A stretch of DNA of 9,231 nucleotides, taken from Prevotella sp. UBA5379 (lineage in GTDB: Bacteria > Bacteroidota > Bacteroidia > Bacteroidales > Bacteroidaceae). Below the pieces are notes generated by a model that did not search any database, was not told the DNA's origin, and saw only the letters and a program-made list of their open reading frames with translations. The stretch lies in assembly GCA_002409785.1 (NCBI GenBank), contig DHOX01000052.1, positions 36,974 through 46,204 of the forward strand, in the 5' to 3' direction. The position numbers were made by a program, and so were the translations under genes. Shown piece after piece: positions 1-5,644 of the stretch (the stretch's first letter is position 1; each line of letters opens with the position of its first letter).

Positions 1-79
1 TGCACCATCAGGGCTATCTCTATGCACCATCGGGATCCTCTCTATGTACCATTGAGGCCATCTCTATGTACCATTGGGG
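1..79. repeat. 22-bp tandem repeat array, partial at window edge
   Basis: Units start at 1, 23, 45 and 67, giving three full copies and a 13-bp partial copy. Every unit begins TGYACCATY and the three full ones end in CTCTA; the middle (RGGGCYA-like) varies. The period is not a multiple of three, so a conserved coding repeat is unlikely, and no spacers separate the units, so it is not a CRISPR array. A 22-bp period is about two helical turns, which would place equivalent bases on one DNA face. The array may extend left of the window. It lies about 117 bp beyond the 3' end of the araC-type gene. Its function is unknown. Confidence 0.85.
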
Positions 80-195
80 TGAAAGTTGACAGCGATGGTG
101 AAAGTCAGGTGTTGATGATTGTGTCTTTGATTCAGGAGTCCTTTTCCGGCAAGATTAAGGAAGGAGCATCTGAAATCAGTGGCAGACTTATGGTT

Positions 196-1059
196 TTATT
201 TCCTGAATGCGAGAGGAGACATGCCGGAGTGTTGCTTGAAGAAGTTTGAGAAAGCGGCCTGGTCATGGAAGGAGAGAAGTTCTGCTATTTCGCCTATGGA
301 CTTGCTGGTGGTCTTCAGCAGGGAGCAGGCATCGTCATAAAGTAAACTCTCCAGGTAGTCGTAAACGGTATGGCCGGATACTTCCCGGATCGTGCGACTT
401 AAATAGGTGGAAGTAATATTCAACTGATCGGCATAGAACTTCAACTGACGTTCTTTCCTGAAGTTCTTGGCAGCAAGATGGACGAAGATGCGGTATATCT
501 CCTCCTTGTGACTGGCATCATGTGGCTGGGTCATTCCATGCAGGGTCAGATCTGAAAGTAAGAACTGGATGATATGCACAATATCTTGGATGATCTCATT
601 CTTGTAAACATGCTTTTGCGCAATAAAATGGCGGAGTGTCCGATAGGTGTGGTAAAACTCTTCTTCTTGTGTTTCATTCAGAGAGTAGAGCGCATATATG
701 TCAATGAGTCCCAGCGTGAAATCATGAGCAGAGTTTAGAGTCTGATCATAATATTCAGGGGTCACGAAAACACTTTCTATTTCAGTATCAGGTGTAGCTT
801 TGAGGATTTCCGTAAACTGGAAAGGAGACAGGTAGAAAAGTTGCCCTGTGTGAAGGGTAATCCTGGTATTGTTGATCTGGACCTGGATTTCTCCTTTATG
901 AATCAACGAGATGCTATAAAAATTCAGACAGTAGGAAGCCGTTTCTGCTTTTGAAATGGATTGGGCATTGAGAAAGATATAAGCGACCTCTGATCCAAAA
1001 ACGGTTTTAATTCCATAGTTATGTGAGAATTCTTGTAAATTATAAAGATATTTTTCCAT
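196..1059 (-). CDS. AraC/XylS-family transcriptional regulator
   Basis: A cytoplasmic DNA-binding regulator of 287 residues, the usual length for a full AraC-type protein. The N-terminal half (about 25-100) looks like a cupin-type sensor, with the run ISLIHKGEIQVQINN followed by GQLFYLSPF, as in the ligand-binding domain of AraC-like proteins. The C-terminal part carries the two helix-turn-helix units. The first is around 205-237 (LKFYADQLNITSTYLSRTI, then VSGHTVYDYL). The second is around 253-287 (SIGEIAELLSFHDQAAFSNF, then GMSPLAFRK), matching the family signature. The protein ends right at FRK, so the tail is short but the domain is complete. There is no membrane segment or signal peptide. 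The start ATG at 1057-1059 is the first in frame. The gene is co-directional with the GH3 gene but 604 bp from it, with its own likely promoter, so it is probably a separate unit. Regulation of the glucosidase or porin is inferred from proximity only, and the ligand is unknown. Confidence 0.93.
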   Translation of the reverse strand: MEKYLYNLQEFSHNYGIKTVFGSEVAYIFLNAQSISKAETASYCLNFYSISLIHKGEIQVQINNTRITLHTGQLFYLSPFQFTEILKATPDTEIESVFVTPEYYDQTLNSAHDFTLGLIDIYALYSLNETQEEEFYHTYRTLRHFIAQKHVYKNEIIQDIVHIIQFLLSDLTLHGMTQPHDASHKEEIYRIFVHLAAKNFRKERQLKFYADQLNITSTYLSRTIREVSGHTVYDYLESLLYDDACSLLKTTSKSIGEIAELLSFHDQAAFSNFFKQHSGMSPLAFRK

Positions 1060-1081
1060 ATATTAGTACTTGTCCTTTTAC

Positions 1082-1110
1082 AGAGAGAGCGCAATTTCTT
1101 TCCTCTCTCT
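1082..1110 (-). promoter_or_regulatory. 8-bp inverted repeat in the araC-type gene leader
   Basis: AGAGAGAG (1082-1089) and CTCTCTCT (1103-1110) are perfect complements separated by 13 bases. In the minus-strand transcript they could form a hairpin ending about 22 bases upstream of the start codon, close enough to influence ribosome access. The arms are simple GA/CT sequence, so chance is a real alternative. Confidence 0.4.
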
Positions 1111-1208
1111 TTCTTGCTTTTTATTTTTCCCCTCCTATCAGTCTGAATATCCGCTATCTTCACAGACTTAAAAATGATACCACACTTGATTGATTGAAAG
1201 AAGGCCTG

Positions 1209-1223
1209 TTCGTTTAAAACGAA
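1209..1223. promoter_or_regulatory. Perfect 15-bp palindrome, candidate operator
   Basis: TTCGTTT (1209-1215) and AAACGAA (1217-1223) are exact inverted copies around a single central base at 1216. The site lies downstream of the predicted araC-type promoter and upstream of its start codon, a position where a bound repressor could block transcription. A two-fold symmetric site suits a dimeric repressor better than an AraC-type protein, which usually binds direct repeats, so the binding protein cannot be named. Confidence 0.4.
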
Positions 1224-1283
1224 TGGTGATGCTTATCCGCTTATTTTAGCGTGAATCTTCAGTTTCTGTAATGTTGTAAAACA

Positions 1284-1314
1284 CAAAGATACGGTATTTT
1301 TTCGAAAAGGACAA
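1284..1314 (-). promoter_or_regulatory. Predicted Bacteroidetes-type promoter of the araC-type gene
   Basis: On the minus strand TATCTTTG (1291 to 1284) matches the Bacteroidetes -7 consensus TAnnTTTG exactly. A weak -33 match, TTGT (1314 to 1311), lies 19 bases upstream, within the usual 19-21 spacing. Transcription would begin near 1277, giving a leader of roughly 215-220 bases. The spacer contains the palindrome TTTTCGAAAA (1299-1308). The -7 element is convincing; the -33 element is not. Confidence 0.5.
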
Positions 1315-1322
1315 TTTTTTTC

Positions 1323-1342
1323 AAAAAGATTCAAGTCTTTTT
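1323..1342 (-). terminator. AT-rich hairpin upstream of the araC-type promoter
   Basis: AAAAAGA (1323-1329) and TCTTTTT (1336-1342) form a perfect 7-bp stem with a 6-base loop. Read on the minus strand, the stem ends in TCTTTTTG, a U-rich tail that could act as a weak terminator stopping GH3 read-through before the regulator promoter. With only one G-C pair in the stem, its strength as a terminator is doubtful. Confidence 0.25.
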
Positions 1343-1509
1343 AGAGATGATGAATTTTTGTCTATGGGTTTCTGAGTAGTGTGGGTGCTTTTCGGGAAAG
1401 GAAAATGCAGGATAACCGGTCTCTGACAATACAGTGACGTAAGAGATTTATCGTCTGCGGGGGAAACAAAAGAGAGGGTGTGCCAAAAAGAAATTACTAT
1501 CCTCTATAG

Positions 1510-1524
1510 GTTGCGAATCGTAAC
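1510..1524. promoter_or_regulatory. 15-bp near-palindrome
   Basis: GTTGCGAATCGTAAC is symmetric around the A at 1517 except for one pair that would be G-U in RNA (1513/1521). It sits just downstream, in the minus-strand sense, of the GH3 terminator-like hairpin. It could be a protein-binding site or a small hairpin; nothing else supports either reading. Confidence 0.25.
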
Positions 1525-1534
1525 TAACAAAGAT

Positions 1535-1578
1535 AAAAACCATATTTTATCCCATATACAGGGAAAGATATGGCTTTT
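1535..1578 (-). terminator. Probable terminator of the GH3 gene
   Basis: In the minus-strand transcript AAAAGCCATAT (1578 to 1568) pairs with ATATGGTTTTT (1545 to 1535), an 11-bp stem with one G-U pair. The 22-base loop contains CCC and GGG that can form a small inner stem. The 3' arm ends in a run of five T and continues ATCTTTG. It lies about 85 bases beyond the GH3 stop codon, the right place and orientation for an intrinsic terminator. The A/T symmetry would also allow some function on the other strand. Confidence 0.55.
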
Positions 1579-1663
1579 ATTGGCCCTTATAATAATCCGT
1601 TTACAGATTGTTCGTAAGGTCTTTCGAAAATAGAGTTTTGATACCCCTTTCTGAAGAGCGTTC

Positions 1664-4015
1664 TTAATTCTTTTGTCGGAGTAACTCCAAAGGAGCATTG
1701 ACCGGAAGGGAATTGCTCACTTTCTCAGTGTATCCGCCTACTTTCAGTTTTGCAATGCTCCGAATGTCTTCCACGCTGGCTCCGATCTTAAAGATATAAG
1801 TACCGGCATCAGCTTTCCACTGGCTGGCTGCCTCATCGAAACTGGCCAGATCCCGCTGGTTGATGGTCATCTTCAGCGTTTCGCTCTGCCCGGGGGAGAG
1901 CAACTGTGTCTTGGCAAAGGCTTTCAGTTCTTTTTCCGGCTTCTCATAGGCCCCTTTGGGAGCGGTCACGTAGCACTCGGCAACTTCCTTGCCTGCCATC
2001 TTACCGGTATTCTTGATCGTTACTTCTATCTCAATCTGAGAGCCGTGGGCTTTGACCTCCGGCTTGCTGTAGGAGAACGTGGTATAACTCAGGCCATAGC
2101 CGAAGGGATAGGCCACTCTCTTATGGAAGGTATCAAAATAACGGTATCCGACATAGATGTCTTCATCGTGCTTGGTGAAATCCACCCCTGCTACCGCATG
2201 CTGGGCGAGTTTGTCAGTCAGATTATAGTAATCTGGCTGCTGGGGAAAATTCCTGGTAGAAGGAACGTCGTTTACGGAGATCGGCCAGGTCTGGGTCAGT
2301 TTCCCTGACGGGTCGGCCTTCCCTGTCAGGACATCGGCAACACTGTTTCCTCCCTCCTCTCCAGGTTCCCAGGCTACGAGAATCGCATCTACCCGGTCAC
2401 GCCAACTGGCCGTTTCCATAGAAGAACCGGAGTTGATGATCACGATGACCTTTTTCCCTGCTGCATGGAAAATATCGCTGACACGGAAGATCATATCCTG
2501 TTCTTTCTGACTCAGGTTGAAGTCTCCGTCAATTTTCCGGTCCATACCTTCTCCTGCCTGACGCCCGAGAGTGATGATCGCCGCATCAGCCTGTGGCAAC
2601 TCGTGCTCTATGCACCGTTTGCTGATGGCTATTTCATCAAGTTTCGGCTGGCCCTGGTCAAGGAACCACATCTCAGGGTTCTTGTCGGCCTGGAGTTTAG
2701 CTTTTGCATATTTCACATAGTCCGTATAGATCTCCGTCAGTTGTGGAGTGGAGGAGATACCACTGTTCTTCAGTCCTTGCAGCATGTTGACGACATAGGG
2801 CACGTTGACACAACCGGAACCCAGTCCGCCGCTGAAAAAGTCGTATGAGTTGACTCCGAAGAGGGCTACCCGTTTCAGATTGCGGAGAGGTAAGGTATGG
2901 TCATCATTCTTCAAGAGCACCATCCCTTCTGTAGCTGCCTGGCGTGTGATCGCTGCATGAGCTTTCATGTCCGGGCGGTTTGTAAACTGATAATTCCTGA
3001 AATGCGGTGTCTTGACGATGTATTCGAGCATGTTTCTTACATTTCGGTTTACATCCTCAATATTGAGCTGCCCGTCTTTGACGGCTTTTATAATATCCTG
3101 CACCTGTACCGGGTATCCAGGCATGAGCAGGTCATTGCCGGCCGCCACTTCCTGTGACACCGGCAAGTCCTTGCGCTCGCCGATCCAGTCAGTCATTACG
3201 ATTCCCTTGAATCCCCAGTCCTTTCTCAGGATATTCGTCAACAGATCCTTATTGCCCTGGCAGTAAGTACCATTGATCCGGTTATAGGCCGACATGATCG
3301 TCCAGGGATGGCTGTTGCGGACCATGATTTCAAATCCCTTTAAGTATAATTCACGTAATGCACGTTGGCTGACCTGTTCGTCTACCCGTGTGCGGTCACC
3401 TTCCTGGGAATTGACCGCGAAATGTTTCGGACTGGTGCCGACGCCCTGGCTCTGGATGCCGTTTACCATGGCAGCTCCTATCTCTCCGGTCACCACCGGA
3501 TCCTCTGAATAGTATTCGAAGTTACGTCCTCCCAAAGGGTTACGCTGCAGGCACATTCCCGGTCCTAAAATCACGTCACAGCCATATTCGAGAACTTCAT
3601 TCCCTATGGCTTTTCCTACCTCTTTCACCAGATGGGTGTTCCACGTAGAGGCCAGGCAGGTGCCGATAGGAAATCCAGTAGCATAGAAAGTTTGTGATGT
3701 CCCTTTGCGTGTGGGGTTGATGTGCACACCTGCTGGACCATCCGTGAGTACGGTAGCCGGAATACCCAGACGAGGGATGGCGACGGTAATGCCTGCCGCA
3801 CCGGCTACGAGTTTTTCCTGATGTCCGAGCATTGCACCGCTGCCCACGAAACCACTATTGCCACCCCCTACGAGGAGTTGGGCCTTTTCTTCAAGGGTCA
3901 TTGCGGCAATCACCTGGTCAATGTCATTTGCGTTTAACTGAGGAGTTTTCTGTGCCATAGTTGTAGTTGATAAAAAGCCCGCTAAAAGAGCGAGCGGAAT
4001 CGTTTTATATTTCAT
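1664..4015 (-). CDS. bglX: Exported glycoside hydrolase family 3 beta-glucosidase
   Basis: A retaining exo-glycosidase of 783 residues that removes terminal beta-linked glucose from oligosaccharides; other GH3 specificities such as xylose cannot be excluded. Residues 1-21 are a signal peptide ending TTTMA before QK, with no lipobox cysteine, so the enzyme is probably soluble in the periplasm. The N-terminal barrel (about 30-335) contains TDGPAG (91-96), GRNFEYYSEDP (163-173), KHFA (197-200) and VMTDW (273-277), where Asp276 is the predicted nucleophile. The second alpha/beta domain (about 355-580) contains GRQAGEGMDR, with Glu489 the predicted acid/base. YPFGYGLSYTTF (636-647) leads into a fibronectin-III-like domain (about 655-730). 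Length and domain order are typical of complete GH3 enzymes and all key residues are present. It is divergently transcribed from the carbohydrate porin gene, which suggests that uptake and hydrolysis are linked. The symbol follows the general family name and does not claim orthology. Confidence 0.95.
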   Translation of the reverse strand: MKYKTIPLALLAGFLSTTTMAQKTPQLNANDIDQVIAAMTLEEKAQLLVGGGNSGFVGSGAMLGHQEKLVAGAAGITVAIPRLGIPATVLTDGPAGVHINPTRKGTSQTFYATGFPIGTCLASTWNTHLVKEVGKAIGNEVLEYGCDVILGPGMCLQRNPLGGRNFEYYSEDPVVTGEIGAAMVNGIQSQGVGTSPKHFAVNSQEGDRTRVDEQVSQRALRELYLKGFEIMVRNSHPWTIMSAYNRINGTYCQGNKDLLTNILRKDWGFKGIVMTDWIGERKDLPVSQEVAAGNDLLMPGYPVQVQDIIKAVKDGQLNIEDVNRNVRNMLEYIVKTPHFRNYQFTNRPDMKAHAAITRQAATEGMVLLKNDDHTLPLRNLKRVALFGVNSYDFFSGGLGSGCVNVPYVVNMLQGLKNSGISSTPQLTEIYTDYVKYAKAKLQADKNPEMWFLDQGQPKLDEIAISKRCIEHELPQADAAIITLGRQAGEGMDRKIDGDFNLSQKEQDMIFRVSDIFHAAGKKVIVIINSGSSMETASWRDRVDAILVAWEPGEEGGNSVADVLTGKADPSGKLTQTWPISVNDVPSTRNFPQQPDYYNLTDKLAQHAVAGVDFTKHDEDIYVGYRYFDTFHKRVAYPFGYGLSYTTFSYSKPEVKAHGSQIEIEVTIKNTGKMAGKEVAECYVTAPKGAYEKPEKELKAFAKTQLLSPGQSETLKMTINQRDLASFDEAASQWKADAGTYIFKIGASVEDIRSIAKLKVGGYTEKVSNSLPVNAPLELLRQKN

Positions 4016-4058
4016 CTGATAGATATAGATAGTTATGTTTATGATAGACAGATTTTTA

Positions 4059-4066
4059 CAAAGATA
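4059..4066 (-). promoter_or_regulatory. Predicted -7 element of the GH3 promoter
   Basis: TATCTTTG on the minus strand (4066 to 4059) is an exact Bacteroidetes -7 element 44 bases upstream of the GH3 start codon, giving a short leader of about 37 bases. At the expected distance upstream (about 4086-4091) there is no TTTG-like -33 element. A promoter with a good -7 and no -33 often depends on an activator, which would suit control by a nearby regulator; that part is inference. Confidence 0.5.
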
Positions 4067-4122
4067 GAGAATTATTTTTATTCTGGCTATCAGGAATGGT
4101 ATAATTTGTGTGATGTCGAACA

Positions 4123-4168
4123 GATTTGTACTTAATTGTACGTTCTTTCTCTCTGATTCGTACTTGAT
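4123..4168. promoter_or_regulatory. Direct-repeat pair, candidate shared operator
   Basis: GATTTGTACTTAAT (4123-4136) and GATTCGTACTTGAT (4155-4168) agree at 12 of 14 positions. They are 32 bp apart from start to start, close to three helical turns, so both would face the same side of the DNA. A further TTGTAC follows at 4136-4141. Direct repeats in helical phase are the usual binding pattern of AraC/XylS-family regulators. The pair lies between the two divergent promoters, upstream of both -7 elements. Binding by the regulator at 196-1059 is a hypothesis. Confidence 0.5.
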
Positions 4169-4195
4169 GGAATGTTTTACTTCTTAATGTGTGAG

Positions 4196-4214
4196 GGGAT
4201 AGGACACGGGATAG
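4196..4214. repeat. GGGATAG short direct repeat
   Basis: GGGATAG occurs at 4196-4202 and again at 4208-4214, a 12-bp period, ending 26 bases before the predicted -33 element of the porin promoter. It could be a small activator site. The repeat is short and chance is a fair explanation. Confidence 0.25.
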
Positions 4215-4240
4215 CAAAATAAATATACCGATTTTTAAGT

Positions 4241-4272
4241 ATTGCATGATCCTCTTTTTTGTAATACTTTTG
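4241..4272 (+). promoter_or_regulatory. Predicted promoter of the carbohydrate porin gene
   Basis: TACTTTTG (4265-4272) fits the Bacteroidetes -7 consensus TAnnTTTG exactly. ATTG (4241-4244), three of four bases of the -33 consensus TTTG, lies 20 bases upstream, the expected spacing. Transcription would start near 4279, leaving a leader of about 120 bases that contains the structured element at 4293-4365. Confidence 0.55.
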
Positions 4273-4292
4273 CAATAATAAAATTCAGTTAG

Positions 4293-4365
4293 CATGAACG
4301 TTGCCTGAGAGGTCTGGCAATAGGAGAAATAAGGCATGAGACCGATGCCGGAATCCTATTTCATG
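4293..4365 (+). promoter_or_regulatory. Structured porin leader, possible cis-regulatory RNA
   Basis: Hand folding gives four stems. The closing stem is CATGAA (4293-4298) with TTCATG (4360-4365). Hairpin A is TTGCC (4301-4305) with GGCAA (4316-4320). Arm B is TAGGA (4321-4325) with TCCTA (4354-4358), and is capped by hairpin C, GGCAT (4333-4337) with ATGCC (4345-4349). Together they make a three-way junction with almost no unpaired linker. GGTCT in loop A (4311-4315) is the exact complement of AGACC in loop C (4339-4343), allowing a kissing interaction. Alternative pairings also exist, for example CTGGCA (4314-4319) with TGCCGG (4346-4351), so a two-state switch is possible. I do not recognise a known riboswitch class. 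The short inverted repeats could instead be protein-binding sites in DNA. Confidence 0.5.
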
Positions 4366-4397
4366 ATCTTTAAAAGTAAAAGAAGAAGAAAAGCAGA

Positions 4398-5507
4398 ATG
4401 AGTCAATTATTTTATAAAATCAGTTTACCGTTTCTCCTCATACCCGTGTCAGTACCCTCTTCTCCAGAAGAAGGAGATCATGAAAACGAAATCGCCGCAT
4501 CGCTGATCACTGAAGGTTCGTGGAATATGGATGATGGAAAAGTCAACTGGGAGAACCGTATGGACTTGAGTGGCCGGATGAGCCTCTGGGCTGGAGGAGA
4601 GGCAGAGATGTCCGTCATCGCTACCCAGAATACCCGTATTGGCGAGGGGAAAAGTTGGACAGTGCTGGATGATCCCCAATCGTTCTCTAATATACAGACG
4701 GATGAACAAATTCCCCTTTCCTTAGCCTTGCTTGGCATTACACAGCAGGTCACCAGCCGTTTCAGCGTCTTTCTTGGCGTCAGGAATATGAATGGAGATT
4801 ATTTCAATACTCCCCTTACCAGTTTGTTCCTTAACAGTTCTTATGGCATCTACCCCACGGTGGCAGACAACTGGAATATCAGCAATTATCCAGAGTCTTC
4901 TTTGTGTTTTCATCAGGAATGGAATCCTTCAGACCATATTACCTTCCGGAATTCCCTCTATAATGGTATGTCTTCTTATCATTGGGACAAGGAGTTTCGT
5001 TTCCGTCCTTCAAAGGATGGATGGATAAATGTTTTTGAGGTGGGCTATGAGACCCCTGGAGGAATAAAAGATTTCAGCAAAGAGTACCATCTCGGTGTGG
5101 TTTGTGGCCACACCCCCCAGACGAAGGTGGATGAGAATGGGGACGAATATACGACGGGCAAGCATTTTGACTGGTCAGTCTATGGCCTGGTCGAACAACC
5201 TCTCCTTTCCGGTTTGCACCCACTGGGACTGCTCCTCCAGGGTGGCTATGCGCCTAAACGTAAAAATGAAACTTATTTATATTTTGCAGCCGGTGTGGTC
5301 TGTGCTCATCTTCTTAAAAGGGATGATGCCGCAGGCTTGACCTGGAACCGCTCCCTGTACAGTGGCGGCGTGGAGGAGAATTGCATGGAGCTTACTTACA
5401 GTCTTCCTGTAATGCCTCATCTTACCGTCCAGCCCACCCTTCAATCCTTCCGTATCACAGGCGAATATCATACGGTGGCGCTGCTGCGAGCCAGCCTGGA
5501 TTTTTGA
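4398..5507 (+). CDS. OprB-type carbohydrate-selective porin
   Basis: A predicted outer-membrane beta-barrel of 369 residues of the OprB carbohydrate porin family, whose members let glucose and other small sugars diffuse across the outer membrane. The clearest evidence is YFNTPLTSLFLNSSYG (135-150), which matches the family pattern ending in FLNSSF. The C-terminal stretch from ELTYSLPVMPHLTVQPTLQS (331-350) to the final ASLDF matches the usual last strands, with the terminal phenylalanine expected of a barrel protein. Residues 8-20 (SLPFLLIPVSVP region) are hydrophobic and probably part of a signal peptide, but no clear Ala-X-Ala cleavage site is seen. The protein is somewhat shorter than typical members. 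The start is preceded by a purine-rich run (4380-4396). Its divergent neighbour is a periplasmic GH3 glucosidase, suggesting saccharide uptake. Substrate is unknown. Family assignment is by motif reading only. Confidence 0.75.
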   Translation: MSQLFYKISLPFLLIPVSVPSSPEEGDHENEIAASLITEGSWNMDDGKVNWENRMDLSGRMSLWAGGEAEMSVIATQNTRIGEGKSWTVLDDPQSFSNIQTDEQIPLSLALLGITQQVTSRFSVFLGVRNMNGDYFNTPLTSLFLNSSYGIYPTVADNWNISNYPESSLCFHQEWNPSDHITFRNSLYNGMSSYHWDKEFRFRPSKDGWINVFEVGYETPGGIKDFSKEYHLGVVCGHTPQTKVDENGDEYTTGKHFDWSVYGLVEQPLLSGLHPLGLLLQGGYAPKRKNETYLYFAAGVVCAHLLKRDDAAGLTWNRSLYSGGVEENCMELTYSLPVMPHLTVQPTLQSFRITGEYHTVALLRASLDF

Positions 5508-5536
5508 AGACCATTCTGCACCGTATGCAGCATGTC

Positions 5537-5555
5537 ACCGGACGGTTTGTCCTGT
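5537..5555 (+). terminator. Weak hairpin after the porin gene
   Basis: ACCGGAC (5537-5543) and GTCCTGT (5549-5555) can pair with one mismatch around a 5-base loop, about 30 bases beyond the porin stop codon. It is followed by AT-rich sequence rather than a T run, so it is at best a weak terminator or a 3' end-stabilising hairpin. Confidence 0.25.
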
Positions 5556-5591
5556 TAATATAGCCTAAAAATATGTAAAATGCGATTCCTT

Positions 5592-5624
5592 TTAGTGGTA
5601 ATCATCTGGAAATATCTAATTTAG
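5592..5624 (+). promoter_or_regulatory. Possible promoter of the secreted propeller-like gene
   Basis: TAATTTAG (5617-5624) resembles the Bacteroidetes -7 element with one mismatch, and TTAG (5592-5595) is a poor -33 match at 21-base spacing. Transcription would start only about 14 bases before the ATG. The gene could equally be transcribed from the porin promoter, 137 bases of non-coding DNA upstream. Confidence 0.25.
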
Positions 5625-5644
5625 CTCCAATTTATTTATTTCCT

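Larger units (their letters stand above)
1060..1663. other. Intergenic region between the araC-type and GH3 genes
   Basis: No convincing gene is seen in these 604 bases on either strand; open frames are short and without recognisable sequence. The region holds the araC-type promoter and leader (about 1060-1314), an AT-rich 7-bp hairpin (arms 1323-1329 and 1336-1342), a short near-palindrome (1510-1524), a terminator-like hairpin (1535-1578) and an 18-bp imperfect palindrome (1611-1628). The stretch 1345-1470 shows nothing recognisable. Confidence 0.7.
4016..4397. other. Divergent intergenic region between GH3 and porin genes
   Basis: No gene is supported in these 382 bases. From left to right the region holds the GH3 leader and -7 element (4059-4066), a 14-bp direct repeat (4123-4168), a short GGGATAG direct repeat (4196-4214), the porin promoter (4241-4272), a strongly structured porin leader (4293-4365) and a purine-rich run before the porin start (4380-4396). 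Divergent promoters roughly 225 bases apart leave space for shared regulatory sites. Confidence 0.75.

Noticed and set aside
1..79. CRISPR array
   Set aside because: Units follow each other directly with no spacers, the copies are diverged, and no cas gene is visible.
22..249. Plus-strand open frame of 75 codons as a gene
   Set aside because: It begins inside the tandem repeat, overlaps the 3' end of the regulator gene on the other strand and has no recognisable domain or start signals.
1528..1535. Second minus-strand TATCTTTG as a promoter
   Set aside because: It is an exact -7 match but overlaps the tail of the GH3 terminator-like hairpin, lacks a -33 element, and would need a leader of over 450 bases to reach the regulator gene.
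4056..4337. Minus-strand open frame of 93 codons in the divergent intergenic region
   Set aside because: It runs through both predicted promoters, the repeats and the structured leader, and its composition does not look like a protein.
4305..4360. TPP riboswitch suggested by CTGAGA at 4305-4310 in the porin leader
   Set aside because: The second conserved half of the TPP element (the GATAATGCCAGCGTAGGGA-like region) is absent, and the downstream gene is a porin rather than a thiamine gene.
4300..4360. Hammerhead ribozyme in the porin leader
   Set aside because: The required CUGANGA and GAAA core elements do not occur in the right order around three stems; CTGAGAG is only a partial match.
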